A stretch of DNA of 64,000 bases from Syntrophales bacterium (GTDB taxonomy: Bacteria; Desulfobacterota; Syntrophia; Syntrophales; UBA2210), in assembly GCA_023228425.1 (NCBI GenBank), contig JALOBE010000012.1, forward strand, positions 4,491 to 68,490, written 5' to 3'. Shown here in pieces: positions 15,274 through 24,165 of this stretch; the stretch's first letter is position 1; every line of letters begins with the position of its first letter. Below the pieces are notes generated by a model that saw only the letters and a list, made by a program, of their open reading frames with translations, was not told where the DNA came from and ran no database searches. The position numbers and the translations under genes are program-made.

Positions 15274-16584
15274 ATGAGAATCGCCCTGGCAACCCTGGGC
15301 TGCAAGGTCAATCACTATGAATCGGCGGGAATAGCCGAAAAACTGTCAGGATCAGGCCACGAAATCGTTCCCTTTACGGGTCAGGCGGACATCTACATCG
15401 TCAATACCTGTTCGGTGACACAGAAAACGGATTACCAGTCGCGGCAACTCGTTCGACGGGCCCACCGTCTCAATCCGTCGGCCTCTATCGTGGTGACGGG
15501 CTGTTATGCCCAGGTCGCCCCGGAAACCTTCAGGGGGCTTGACGGCGTGACCCTCGTGGCGGGAACGGCCATGAAAGACGCCCTTCCGTCGCTGCTCACG
15601 TCCGAACGATTGCCGGCGGGAACGATCGTTGTAACGGACATGAAGGACCACCAGCCTTTCTCATGTCTTCCGCTGTCGCGGATTCCAGGCCAGACCAGGG
15701 GCTACGTCAAGATTCAGGACGGTTGCAATGCCGACTGCAGCTACTGTATCATTCCCAGGGCGCGTGGCCCCAGCAGGAGCAGGAAGGAAACCGGCGTTAT
15801 CGAAGAAATCAGGCGTTTTGTCGACTCGGGCTACCGGGAGATCGTTCTCACGGGCATACACCTCGGTCATTACGGTCATGACCTGGCGGAAGCGACGACC
15901 CTGGCGAGACTGGTGCGCCGCATCGAAAATGAAACATCGATTGAAAGAATCCGTCTCAGTTCAATAGAACCGAAGGATGTAACAAACGATCTTCTGGCGC
16001 TTTTTCGCCGTTCCAGCCGCCTCTGCCGGCACCTTCACATTCCCCTCCAGAGCGGTCACGACCGCATCCTGTCACTGATGAGCCGGAACTACACTACGGC
16101 AGACTACAGGGATCTCCTTTCGAAGATTTTCGACGCTTCTCCCGAAGCGGCCGTGGGCATTGATATAATGACAGGATTCCCCGGCGAAGGAGAGAAGGAG
16201 TTTGAGGCCACCCTCGAGTTTGTCGCATCCCTGCCTGCCGCCTATTTTCACGTATTCCCCTGGTCGTCGCGGCCGGGGACGAAAGCGGCCGGAATGGGGA
16301 GCCACCTGAAGGAATCCGTCAAGAAAGAACGCGCTCGTATTCTGCGTGAACTGGGACTGAAAAAAAGAGAGGAGTACGGGCGGCGTTTCCTGGGCAGGGA
16401 GGTTTCCGTTCTCGTGGAGAGTGGACGTCATGACGGAACAGGCCTGCTGCGAGGGTTTTCCGACACCTATATACCGGTTCTTGTGATGGATGGTACATCA
16501 TCGATAATCAATACTATCGTCATGGTAACTCTGGAGTCCCAACGGGGAACCATGCTCACGGGAAGGGTGGCCCGTCATGCCTGA
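15274..16584 (+). CDS. mtaB: tRNA (t6A37) C2-methylthiotransferase MtaB
   Basis: MtaB is a radical SAM methylthiotransferase that converts t6A to ms2t6A at position 37 of ANN-decoding tRNAs. The 436-residue product has the three-domain plan. The UPF0004 domain starts RIALATLGCKVNHYES, with cysteines also in VNTCSV and TGCYAQ as ligands for the auxiliary cluster. The radical SAM core has CNADCSYC near residue 150 followed by PRARG. A C-terminal TRAM-like region follows. The LGCKVNHYES start and the PRARGPSRSR segment separate MtaB from MiaB and RimO. I chose the ATG at 15274 because GGGA lies eight bases before it. It overlaps rnc by 8 bp. The substrate t6A needs TsaB, also encoded in this window. 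Confidence 0.95.
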   Translation: MRIALATLGCKVNHYESAGIAEKLSGSGHEIVPFTGQADIYIVNTCSVTQKTDYQSRQLVRRAHRLNPSASIVVTGCYAQVAPETFRGLDGVTLVAGTAMKDALPSLLTSERLPAGTIVVTDMKDHQPFSCLPLSRIPGQTRGYVKIQDGCNADCSYCIIPRARGPSRSRKETGVIEEIRRFVDSGYREIVLTGIHLGHYGHDLAEATTLARLVRRIENETSIERIRLSSIEPKDVTNDLLALFRRSSRLCRHLHIPLQSGHDRILSLMSRNYTTADYRDLLSKIFDASPEAAVGIDIMTGFPGEGEKEFEATLEFVASLPAAYFHVFPWSSRPGTKAAGMGSHLKESVKKERARILRELGLKKREEYGRRFLGREVSVLVESGRHDGTGLLRGFSDTYIPVLVMDGTSSIINTIVMVTLESQRGTMLTGRVARHA

Positions 16585-17305
16585 AGTGCCTAAAGAGCCC
16601 CTGACCGTTCTGGAACGGTGCATCGGCTACAGGTTCAGGGACATCTCTCTCCTGAAAAGCGCTCTGACTCACCGCTCCTATGTCAATGAGAACCAGGGCT
16701 CCGGACGTATTGATGACAATGAGCGTCAGGAATTCCTGGGCGACGCCGTGCTGCAGCTCGCAGTCAGCGAACTGCTCTACAGCCGTTTCCCAAACTTCAG
16801 CGAAGGCATGCTGACAAAGGTTCGGGCATCCCTGGTAACCGATCAGGCACTGTCACGGCTGGCTGTCTCTTACGGAATCGGTGATTTTCTTCTGCTGGGC
16901 CGGGGAGAGGAGGCCTCCGGCGGACGGGAAAAGGAATCCCTCCTGGCGAACGCCCTGGAAGCTGTTATGGCCGCGATCTTTGGTGACGGCGGTTACGAAG
17001 CCGCTCAAAAGTTCATTAAGAAGACCTTTGAACCCCTGCTGGACGACCTGGAAAACGAGAGGCTTTACCACGACTACAAGTCCCGCCTTCAGGAACTGTC
17101 CCACGAATTGTTTCAATCCATACCATCCTACCGGATCCGCGGAACCCGGGGACCGGACCACGACAAAACCTTTGAGGTGGAAGTAGACATCGAGAGGACT
17201 GTCAGGGCCGCCGGCTCCGGAAAGAGCAAGAAAGAGGCCGAACAGCAGGCCGCCCGTCGGGCTCTCGACGTTATCCTGGCGCGGAACGATGGTGAATCAC
17301 CATGA
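16577..17305 (+). CDS. rnc: Ribonuclease III
   Basis: This is a double-strand-specific endoribonuclease for rRNA and mRNA processing, of 242 residues. The catalytic domain carries ERQEFLGDAVLQLAVSELLY, the RNase III signature with the metal-binding acidic residues, and a second acidic site in LLANALEAVMAAIFGDGG. A dsRNA-binding domain fills residues 165-235, with PDHDKTFEVEVDI and GSGKSKKEAEQQAARRAL. The ATG lies within the 3' end of mtaB and its stop overlaps the following radical SAM gene (ATGA), so translation is coupled throughout. The neighbour era is the classical partner of rnc in many bacteria. Confidence 0.97.
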   Translation: MPEVPKEPLTVLERCIGYRFRDISLLKSALTHRSYVNENQGSGRIDDNERQEFLGDAVLQLAVSELLYSRFPNFSEGMLTKVRASLVTDQALSRLAVSYGIGDFLLLGRGEEASGGREKESLLANALEAVMAAIFGDGGYEAAQKFIKKTFEPLLDDLENERLYHDYKSRLQELSHELFQSIPSYRIRGTRGPDHDKTFEVEVDIERTVRAAGSGKSKKEAEQQAARRALDVILARNDGESP

Positions 17306-18393
17306 AACGCCTCATCATTCCAATTTTCATCATGAATCGCGGCTGTCCAAACCGGTGTATTTTCTGCAATGAGAGCATCACCGCCGGAAATTATACGCCG
17401 GACATCACCGTCGACTCCTTTACACGGACCGTGGAGGCCTGTCTTGCAACGGCAAAAGACCGCTACCAGAAAAGACAGATCGCCTTCTACGGGGGCAATT
17501 TTACCGGTCTTGGCCGGGATGAGCAGGAAGAACTGCTGGGTTTCACCCTCCCCTACATTGAAACAGGAAAGATTCATTCGTTGCGCCTGTCCACGCGGCC
17601 CGACCACCTGGATAACGGCACCCTGCGGTATCTTTTTTCCCGGCAGGTACGAACCATTGAAGTCGGCGTGCAATCTTTCGACGACGAGGTTCTTGCGCGA
17701 TCGAACCGCGGCCATACCGGCGAGGACGCCCGACGGGCCGTGGGACTTCTCGCGCGGGAGGGATTTGAGACAGGTGTCCATCTGATGGCAGGTCTTCCCG
17801 GAGACACGGCGGAAGGTTTCATCCGGACCGTTGAACAAACCATTGACCTGTCTCCCCGGACGGTCCGGATCCACCCCACCATCGTCTTCCGGGATACCGC
17901 CCTGGCCCGTCTTTACGGGGAGGGTCGGTATCGGCCGCTATCGCTCGATGAGGCCGTCAATCTCTGTGCTGTCGCCCTGGCGCGCTTCACCGCCGCCCGG
18001 ATTCCCGTCATCCGGATCGGTCTCCAGGTAACTGAAGAAATGCTTCAGGAAAATGCTGTCCTCGCCGGTCCCTTTCACCCCTCCCTGCGCTCGCTGGTAG
18101 ACGCGACTGTCTTCAAGAATCTTGCCCTCCTGCTCCTCAACCGGGTTCCGTCGAAGGCGGGCGAGCTTCGATTCTTCCTGTCGCCGTCGGACACTTCGCG
18201 GTTTCGGGGACCGCGCAACAGCACCGTTGATTATCTCAATCATCACCTGGGAAGGTCCCGTCTGTCGATTCTCGAGGACAACCACCTTGCCCCGGGCAGT
18301 CTGAGGCTGGTCGCCGGAACCTTCAACGAGACCCTTTCCGTCGCCTCCCGCGGTGATGAGCTTGCCGAAATGATTCAACAATCGATTTGCTGA
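17302..18393 (+). CDS. Elp3-type radical SAM protein lacking the acetyltransferase domain
   Basis: This 363-residue radical SAM protein is related to the catalytic domain of Elp3. The cluster motif GCPNRCIFC sits near residue 15, and the sequence continues with IAFYGGNFTGL, LRLSTRPD, IEVGVQSFDDEVL and THLMAGLPGD-like segments, the order seen in Elp3/HemN-like barrels. The GNAT domain of true Elp3 is absent; instead a C-terminal region of about 120 residues without recognised motifs follows. Deltaproteobacteria often keep such a gene between rnc and era, which hints at a role in RNA modification (inference). It overlaps rnc by 4 bp and is separated from era by 78 bp. Confidence 0.85.
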   Translation: MKRLIIPIFIMNRGCPNRCIFCNESITAGNYTPDITVDSFTRTVEACLATAKDRYQKRQIAFYGGNFTGLGRDEQEELLGFTLPYIETGKIHSLRLSTRPDHLDNGTLRYLFSRQVRTIEVGVQSFDDEVLARSNRGHTGEDARRAVGLLAREGFETGVHLMAGLPGDTAEGFIRTVEQTIDLSPRTVRIHPTIVFRDTALARLYGEGRYRPLSLDEAVNLCAVALARFTAARIPVIRIGLQVTEEMLQENAVLAGPFHPSLRSLVDATVFKNLALLLLNRVPSKAGELRFFLSPSDTSRFRGPRNSTVDYLNHHLGRSRLSILEDNHLAPGSLRLVAGTFNETLSVASRGDELAEMIQQSIC

Positions 18394-18471
18394 TGTCAAA
18401 ACAGGCATATTCTGATAGGACTATCAGTCGACGGGGCGCCATGAGCGCTCCGCGGGTACAGGAGGCTGTCC

Positions 18472-19353
18472 TTGTTTAAATCAGGATTTGTGGCTATCGC
18501 GGGACGTCCGAACGTGGGAAAGTCAACGTTGCTCAACACGATAATCGGAGAGAGAATCGCCATTACCTCCCGCAAACCCCAGACAACGAGAAACCGGATC
18601 ACGGGAATAAAAAACGCCCCCGAGGGTCAGTGCGTCTTCATAGACACGCCGGGCATACACCGGGCAAAAACGCCCTTGGGGCGATCCCTGGTATCCACGG
18701 CGTTAAAGGTTCTTACAGGGGTTGACATCATTCTCTTTATGGTCGAGACGGCACGGAGGACCTCCCCGGACGACAGCCTTGTCCTCGAGGCTCTTTCGGA
18801 TACTTCGACACCGGTCTTTCTGATCATAAACAAGATAGACCGGATTGCCGGGGAAGACCTCCTTCCCTTAATCGACCGTATGAAAAATCTCCATCCCTTT
18901 GAAACCATCATACCCCTTTCGGCAGTGACGGGATGCAACGTGGACACTCTGCTTTTGGAGCTCTGGAAGCATCTTCCCGAGGGGCCGCCCTTTTTCCCTG
19001 AAGATATGATGACTGATCTGTCCGAGCGGTTTTTCGCCTCGGAGATGATCAGGGAACAGATCACGCTGAACACCCACCAGGAGCTGCCCTATACCACGGC
19101 GGTGGTGATCGACACCTTCAAGGACGATGAAGAAAAGAATCTGATACGCATCCAGGCTACCGTTCTGGTGGCGAAACAGTCCCAGAAGGGCATTCTCATC
19201 GGGAAAAAAGGCGGTATGCTCAAAAAGATAGGAACGGGAGCACGCCTGGCCATGGAACGGTTCTTCGGGTCCAGGGTGTTCCTGGAACTTTTCGTCAAGG
19301 TCAAGAAAGACTGGCATGAAAGCTCCTCCATGCTGCGGGAGCTGGGATACTGA
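18472..19353 (+). CDS. era: GTPase Era
   Basis: Era is a ribosome-assembly GTPase that binds the 3' end of 16S rRNA. The 293 residues have G1 GRPNVGKS (10-17), G3 DTPG (in FIDTPGIHRAKTPLG), G4 NKID, and a C-terminal KH domain with KGILIGKKGGMLKKIG. Translation probably starts at the TTG at 18472: AGGAGG lies seven bases upstream, and the resulting MFKSGFVAIAGRPNVGKS matches Era N-termini exactly. No ATG is available at the right place. It is followed directly by der, whose ATG is one base after the stop of era. Confidence 0.96.
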   Translation: MFKSGFVAIAGRPNVGKSTLLNTIIGERIAITSRKPQTTRNRITGIKNAPEGQCVFIDTPGIHRAKTPLGRSLVSTALKVLTGVDIILFMVETARRTSPDDSLVLEALSDTSTPVFLIINKIDRIAGEDLLPLIDRMKNLHPFETIIPLSAVTGCNVDTLLLELWKHLPEGPPFFPEDMMTDLSERFFASEMIREQITLNTHQELPYTTAVVIDTFKDDEEKNLIRIQATVLVAKQSQKGILIGKKGGMLKKIGTGARLAMERFFGSRVFLELFVKVKKDWHESSSMLRELGY

Positions 19354-19354
19354 T

Positions 19355-20686
19355 ATGACAACACCTGTCGTCGCAATTATCGGAAGACCCAACGTGGGCA
19401 AGTCCACGCTCTTCAACCGCCTTTCAGAGACCAAAAGGGCTATTGTCATTGACCGGCCCGGTGCCACGAGAGACCGCAACTACGGTGATTCCTCCTGGAA
19501 CGGAAAGCCCTTCCGTGTCGTCGATACAGGAGGCTTCGAGCCCCTGGCACGGAACGGGCTGTTGACCCGGATGAGAGAGCAGACGACCCGGGCCGTCGAC
19601 GAAGCACAGGCGATTATATTTCTTATGGACGGCATGGACGGCATGACACCGTCGGACGAAGAGATAGCCGCCTTGCTCCGGAAGACCGAAAAACCTGTTT
19701 TTTTCGTGGTCAACAAAATTGATGGACCGAAGCACGAAGCGCGGTCGTTCGATTTCTACCGTCTCGGCGTGGAACCGATCTACTCCATATCGGCCCAGCA
19801 TGGCCTCGGCGTGGGTGATCTCATGGATGACGTCGCAGCAGCCCTGCCCCGGTCCGAACGGATTGTGACTCCCGAATACCACCGGATCCGCATCGCCGTT
19901 ACCGGGCGGCCGAACGTGGGCAAGTCATCCCTGGTCAACGCCCTTCTCGGCTATGAACGCGTCATCGTGAACGCCACACCGGGAACGACACGGGACACCA
20001 TCGACACTGACTTTGACCTGGGAGACAGGAAATATACCCTCATAGACACGGCGGGTGTCAGGAAAAAGAGCAGGGTGAGCCGAAAGCTCGAAACCGCCAT
20101 GGTACAGGAAGTGATAAAAACACTGAACCGTTGTGACCTGGCGCTGATTCTTGTCGATGCCGCAGAAGGCGTGACGGACCAGGACGTCAAGATTGCGGGA
20201 CTGGCCTACGAGCGGGGGGTTGCCTCCATGGTCGTCATCAACAAGTGGGATCTGGTTGAGAAAGACAATTCCACACTGGGCACCTACATAACCATGATAA
20301 GGGACAACTTTAAGTATTTAAGTTTCGCCCCCATACTCACCCTGTCGGCCCTGACGGGTCAGCGGGTACCGAGGATATTCCCCATGATTGACACCGTGTA
20401 CGAACAGTACACGAAGCGGGTCCCCACGGCCCTGCTGAACAGGGCATTGGCCGGGATCACGCGCCGGATGCCTCCGCCGAGGCATCGCGGAAAGGCAAAC
20501 TCGATTGTCTATGCCGCCCAGACATCCATCAAGCCTCCGACCTTCGTGATTTTCACGCGGGAGCCGGCGGCCATACACTTTTCCTACGAACGATACCTGG
20601 CAAACCGCCTTCGTGAGGAGTTCGGTTTTGACAAGGTTCCCCTGAAGCTTCAGTTCCGCAGAAAATCCAGGGGGGCCGTCTCATAG
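19355..20686 (+). CDS. der: GTPase Der (EngA), double G domain
   Basis: Der is a 50S-assembly factor with two GTPase domains in tandem and a C-terminal KH-like domain. The 443 residues show G1 GRPNVGKS in both domains (about residues 9-16 and 183-190), G3 DTGG in the first and DTAGVRKKSR in the second, G4 NKID and NKWD. The C-terminal RHRGKANSIVYAAQTSIKPP is the KH-like part. The ATG at 19355 follows the era stop directly, with GGGA upstream; the frame opens earlier inside era but that extension is not family-like. It is the last gene of the plus-strand operon and converges on the aminotransferase gene. Confidence 0.97.
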   Translation: MTTPVVAIIGRPNVGKSTLFNRLSETKRAIVIDRPGATRDRNYGDSSWNGKPFRVVDTGGFEPLARNGLLTRMREQTTRAVDEAQAIIFLMDGMDGMTPSDEEIAALLRKTEKPVFFVVNKIDGPKHEARSFDFYRLGVEPIYSISAQHGLGVGDLMDDVAAALPRSERIVTPEYHRIRIAVTGRPNVGKSSLVNALLGYERVIVNATPGTTRDTIDTDFDLGDRKYTLIDTAGVRKKSRVSRKLETAMVQEVIKTLNRCDLALILVDAAEGVTDQDVKIAGLAYERGVASMVVINKWDLVEKDNSTLGTYITMIRDNFKYLSFAPILTLSALTGQRVPRIFPMIDTVYEQYTKRVPTALLNRALAGITRRMPPPRHRGKANSIVYAAQTSIKPPTFVIFTREPAAIHFSYERYLANRLREEFGFDKVPLKLQFRRKSRGAVS

Positions 20687-20767
20687 CCCGGGATGCACCC
20701 GGGGCGCCCGGTCCGGGGTAGTTCGGGAGTACCGCGGGCACACCACACGACCGTGACGAGACAACCC

Positions 20768-21967
20768 TCAGTGAAGCAGACGGGCCAGCGCCTCCCTCAT
20801 TCGGGCCATGCCACGCTCTATGTTCTCCATGGAAGTGGCATAGGACAGGCGGACGTGGTCGTCACTTCCGAACTCAACGCCCGGGACCACGGCAATTTCG
20901 GCAACTTCCAGAAGAAAAGCCGTCAGAGCCGCCGAACCGTCTATGTCGCGGCCCTCACAGGATGTGCCGTACAGCTTGGCGACATTTGGAAAGACATAAA
21001 AAGCCCCCTGAGGTTTCAGGCACGAGACGCCGGGCATGTCGTTGAGCGCCGCGGTGATGTAGTCCCTTCTTGCGGCAAACTCGCCGACCATCCGCTCCGT
21101 CGGGCCCTGGTCTCCCCGCAGAGCCGCCACGGCGGCCTTCTGGGAGATCGAGGCGGGGTTCGATGTATTCTGGCTCTGAACGTTTGTGGCTGCGGCGATG
21201 ACTGCCTCGGGGCCCGCGGCGTACCCGATTCTCCACCCGGTCATGGCATGGGACTTGGACACCCCGTTCACCACGATGGTCTGCTCTTTCAGACCTTCGT
21301 CCAGGCTTGCGATATTCGTGAATGAGAGCCCGTCGTATATAATTTTTTCGTAAATATCGTCGCTTATGACAACGATGGAGGGGTGTTTCTTCACGATCGC
21401 GACGATTGCCCGAAGTTCTTCAGCGGTGTAAGCGGAACCCGTCGGGTTGGATGGGCTGTTCAGGATAAGCCCCCTGGTCTTGGGGCTGACGGCTCGTTCG
21501 AGGTCTTCCGGCGTCATCTTGAATTGATGTTTCTCGCTGGTCGGAAGAATACAGGGCGTCGCGCCGGCAAGGGCCACGATGTCGGGATAGGAAACCCAGT
21601 AGGGTGCGGGAATGATGACCTCGTCTCCCTGTTCGAACAGAACCTGGGCCAGGTTGTAGATAGCGTGCTTCGCGCCGCAGGACACGCAGATGTTCGACCG
21701 GGTATAGGACAGGCCGTTGTCCCTGAGGAGCTTCGCCGTGATGGCATCCTTGAGTTCATTGATACCCCCAACGGGAGTGTATTTGGTAAACCCCGCTTTC
21801 ATGGCGGCGAGGGCCGCCTGCTTGATGTGGTCCGGCGTATCGAAGTCCGGCTCGCCGGCTCCGAAGCTGATAACGTCCCTGCCCTCGGCCCGCATGGCAT
21901 TTGCCTTTGCCGAAATGGCCAGAGTCGGTGACGGCTTGATTCTGCTTGCCCGTTTCGCCAGTTTCAT
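20768..21967 (-). CDS. Pyridoxal-phosphate aminotransferase (class I, aspartate aminotransferase-like)
   Basis: This 399-residue fold-type I aminotransferase of the Ib aspartate/prephenate aminotransferase group makes aspartate or related amino acids from 2-oxo acids. Visible marks are VISFGAGEPDFDTPDHI near residue 35, the NSPSNPTGSAY segment, the aspartate of VISDDIYEKI, and the lysine of GVSKSHAMTGWRIGY near residue 237, which binds the cofactor. The substrate-binding arginine lies in the late VRLSYATS. The ATG overlaps the coaD stop as TGATG. Asd, encoded upstream in the same run, uses aspartyl phosphate, so a supply role for the lysine/threonine branch would fit. The exact amino donor cannot be told from sequence. 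Confidence 0.9.
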   Translation of the reverse strand: MKLAKRASRIKPSPTLAISAKANAMRAEGRDVISFGAGEPDFDTPDHIKQAALAAMKAGFTKYTPVGGINELKDAITAKLLRDNGLSYTRSNICVSCGAKHAIYNLAQVLFEQGDEVIIPAPYWVSYPDIVALAGATPCILPTSEKHQFKMTPEDLERAVSPKTRGLILNSPSNPTGSAYTAEELRAIVAIVKKHPSIVVISDDIYEKIIYDGLSFTNIASLDEGLKEQTIVVNGVSKSHAMTGWRIGYAAGPEAVIAAATNVQSQNTSNPASISQKAAVAALRGDQGPTERMVGEFAARRDYITAALNDMPGVSCLKPQGAFYVFPNVAKLYGTSCEGRDIDGSAALTAFLLEVAEIAVVPGVEFGSDDHVRLSYATSMENIERGMARMREALARLLH

Positions 21968-22485
21968 CAGGATGATCTCCTCTTTCTACCGTTTGCATCC
22001 TGCAGAAGAGGAAATTTTTCTTTGAGTCTGCGCAGCACCTCTTCAGGTACCATGCCCCTCACGGAACCACCGAGCGCGGCAGCTTCCTTTATAATCCTGG
22101 AGTTACAGTAGAACCACTTCGATCCCGTCATCAGAAACACCGTCTCGACCTGGCGGTCCAGTCTGCGGTTCATGAGAGCGAGCTGAAATTCGTACTCGAA
22201 ATCGGACAGGGCCCGCAACCCCCGCAGAATGACACTCGCCTTGACATTGATGAGGTAGTCCACCAGAAGCCCCTCATAGCTGTCCACTTCGAGACGCTGG
22301 TTATCACCCACGAGATTGCGGATCATCTCCATACGCTCTTCCACAGAAAAGAGAGACGTTTTTGAGGGGTTGCTGCCGATTGCGATGATTATCTTGTCAA
22401 AAATCCGCAAGCCTCTGTTGATGATGTCGATGTGCCCATTGGTTACGGGATCGAAAGAACCGGGATATACCGCTATTTTACTCAT
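21967..22485 (-). CDS. coaD: Phosphopantetheine adenylyltransferase
   Basis: CoaD adenylates 4'-phosphopantetheine in the fourth step of coenzyme A synthesis. The 172-residue product has the nucleotidyltransferase signature YPGSFDPVTNGHIDII at the start (TNGH being the HxGH-type motif). It also has LRALSDFEYEFQLALMNR and the later SSRIIKE-like SRIIKEAA that binds ATP phosphates. The ATG at 22485 follows GGAGGAG; an upstream in-frame ATG at 22503 lies inside rsmD with no site. Both ends overlap neighbours (rsmD by 8 bp, the aminotransferase by 3 bp). The rsmD-coaD pairing is very common in bacteria. Confidence 0.96.
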   Translation of the reverse strand: MSKIAVYPGSFDPVTNGHIDIINRGLRIFDKIIIAIGSNPSKTSLFSVEERMEMIRNLVGDNQRLEVDSYEGLLVDYLINVKASVILRGLRALSDFEYEFQLALMNRRLDRQVETVFLMTGSKWFYCNSRIIKEAAALGGSVRGMVPEEVLRRLKEKFPLLQDANGRKRRSS

Positions 22486-23044
22486 GGTGATCTCCTCCGG
22501 CACGAAATTTTAAAAAAGAAAGAACCGTGTCACCGTAGCGCCGTTCATCTTCAAGCACAAGCGCTCCGCTGTCCGCGCAACGCTCTCTCATGGAGTGCTC
22601 AACGACGACTGTGCCTCCGGGAGCGAAAATATTTGTTTCACCCAGAACGTCCAGAGTTCGCATGACCAGGTCTTTTTCATAGGGCGGGTCGGCGAATACC
22701 GTATTGAATCGTTCGCGTCGTTTCTCGAGGAGGGCTATTCCCCTGTCAAAGGATACTCCCATGATGGAGAATCCCTTGACGAAACCGCACCGTTCCAGGT
22801 TTTTTCGAATCACAGCCAGATGACGGGCATTGCTCTCGATAAAGGTAACCTGTGCCGCGCCCCTGCTCAGAGCTTCGATTCCCACGTTGCCGCTTCCGGC
22901 AAAAAGGTCCAGAAATGCCGTATTTTTTACCGGGTCAAGGATATTGAAGAGGGCTTCCTTGACCCGGTCGGTAGTGGTTCGCAGGGTTCCTCCCCGTGGC
23001 ACGAGAATGCTCTTGCCCCTTGCCGTTCCTCCGCAGATTTTCAT
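22478..23044 (-). CDS. rsmD: 16S rRNA (guanine966-N2)-methyltransferase
   Basis: RsmD methylates G966 of 16S rRNA in the 30S subunit. The product is 188 residues long and has a Rossmann methyltransferase fold. SAM-binding motif I is FLDLFAGSGNVGIEALSRGA, and the catalytic loop is FADPPYEKD. The N-terminal MKICGGTARGKSILVP and the following RTTTDRVKEALFNIL are diagnostic of RsmD. The ATG overlaps the asd stop (ATGA), and coaD starts inside its 3' end. Full length, no oddities. Confidence 0.96.
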   Translation of the reverse strand: MKICGGTARGKSILVPRGGTLRTTTDRVKEALFNILDPVKNTAFLDLFAGSGNVGIEALSRGAAQVTFIESNARHLAVIRKNLERCGFVKGFSIMGVSFDRGIALLEKRRERFNTVFADPPYEKDLVMRTLDVLGETNIFAPGGTVVVEHSMRERCADSGALVLEDERRYGDTVLSFLKFRAGGDHHE

Positions 23045-24069
23045 TGTTCAGGCAAGATATGGTCCCGCAGGAGTATCTCCGCTATCTGGACGGCGTTTAA
23101 TGCCGCTCCCTTGCGTATATTGTCGGAAACCACCCACATATTGATACCCCGTTTGATGGACTCGTCTTCCCGAATGCGGCCCACGAAGGTTTCGTTCCTT
23201 CCCGTTGCGTCAACAGCCATGGGGTATTCCAGGTTGGAGGGATTGTCGACAACCTTCACGCCCGGCGCGGTGGAGAGAAGCTCCCGGACTTCATCGGCGC
23301 TTATTTTTTTGTTGGTTTCAATGTTTATGGACTCGGAATGGCCGTAGAATACGGGAACCCTGACGGTGGTCGCCGTTATCGCCATAGAAGGATCATGCAG
23401 TATTTTTCTGGTTTCGTTGACCATCTTCAGTTCCTCCCGCGTGTATCCGTTGTCCATGAACAGGTCAATGTGGGGCAGGCAGTTGAAGGCGATTACGTGG
23501 GGGTAAACGGTCTTTTCCGGTGTTCTTCCCTCAAGAATGGCCCGTGACTGCTCCTCCAGTTCGACGATGGCCTCCTTGCCCGTGCCGGACACGGCCTGAT
23601 AGGTGGAAACAACGATCCTCTTTATACCAACGGCATCATGAATGGGCTTGAGGGCCACCACCATCTGGATGGTCGAGCAGTTGGGGTTGGCGATGATGTT
23701 GCGGTTTCTGTACAGGGAGATGTCTTCACTGTTTACCTCGGGAACAACCAGCGGTATCTCGGGAACCGTTCGGAAGGCGCTTGTGTTGTCGATGACAACA
23801 CAGCCCGCACGAGCCGCCGCCGGCGCGTAGCGCTCACTGATGGCGCCGCCCGGCGAAAACAGACCGATATGAATACCCTCGAAGGAATCTTCGGAAAGAA
23901 CCTCCACGGGAATAGTGGATCCTCGAAAGGTCAGCTCTTTTCCCCTGGAACGTTCGGAAGCCAGAAGTCTGATCTCTCCGACCGGGAAATCCCTCTCTTC
24001 CAGTATTTTGAGCACTTCATTTCCTACTGCGCCCGTAGCGCCCACGACAGCAACGTTACAGTGTTTCAT
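23041..24069 (-). CDS. asd: Aspartate-semialdehyde dehydrogenase
   Basis: Asd reduces aspartyl-4-phosphate with NADPH, the branch point to lysine, threonine, methionine and diaminopimelate. The 342-residue product has an N-terminal NADP fold (VAVVGATGAVGNEVLKILEER) and the catalytic cysteine in IIANPNCSTIQMV near residue 129. A substrate-binding region with VSTYQAVSGTGKEA follows. The ATG at 24069 has AAGGA eight bases upstream; the ATG nine bases earlier sits directly on that site. It overlaps rsmD by 4 bp and lies 96 bp behind pssA. This is the gram-positive/delta-type enzyme (shorter form), and the family call is firm. Confidence 0.97.
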   Translation of the reverse strand: MKHCNVAVVGATGAVGNEVLKILEERDFPVGEIRLLASERSRGKELTFRGSTIPVEVLSEDSFEGIHIGLFSPGGAISERYAPAAARAGCVVIDNTSAFRTVPEIPLVVPEVNSEDISLYRNRNIIANPNCSTIQMVVALKPIHDAVGIKRIVVSTYQAVSGTGKEAIVELEEQSRAILEGRTPEKTVYPHVIAFNCLPHIDLFMDNGYTREELKMVNETRKILHDPSMAITATTVRVPVFYGHSESINIETNKKISADEVRELLSTAPGVKVVDNPSNLEYPMAVDATGRNETFVGRIREDESIKRGINMWVVSDNIRKGAALNAVQIAEILLRDHILPEQ

Positions 24070-24165
24070 TCTTTCCATCCTTCATCAGAGAGTGGGTATG
24101 ACGTTTCAGCGTATTATGAGGTCGTCGGGTATCATGAAGCGATCGACCGTGCGGATTCCGATCTC

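Noticed and set aside
14947..15315. Minus-strand open frame between ydbL and mtaB
   Set aside because: Runs into mtaB from an intergenic stretch, has unnatural composition and no ribosome-binding site.
20687..20767. CCCGGG-rich inverted sequence between der and the aminotransferase as a two-way terminator
   Set aside because: There is no T-run on either strand, and CCCGGG is self-complementary by chance in such GC-rich DNA.
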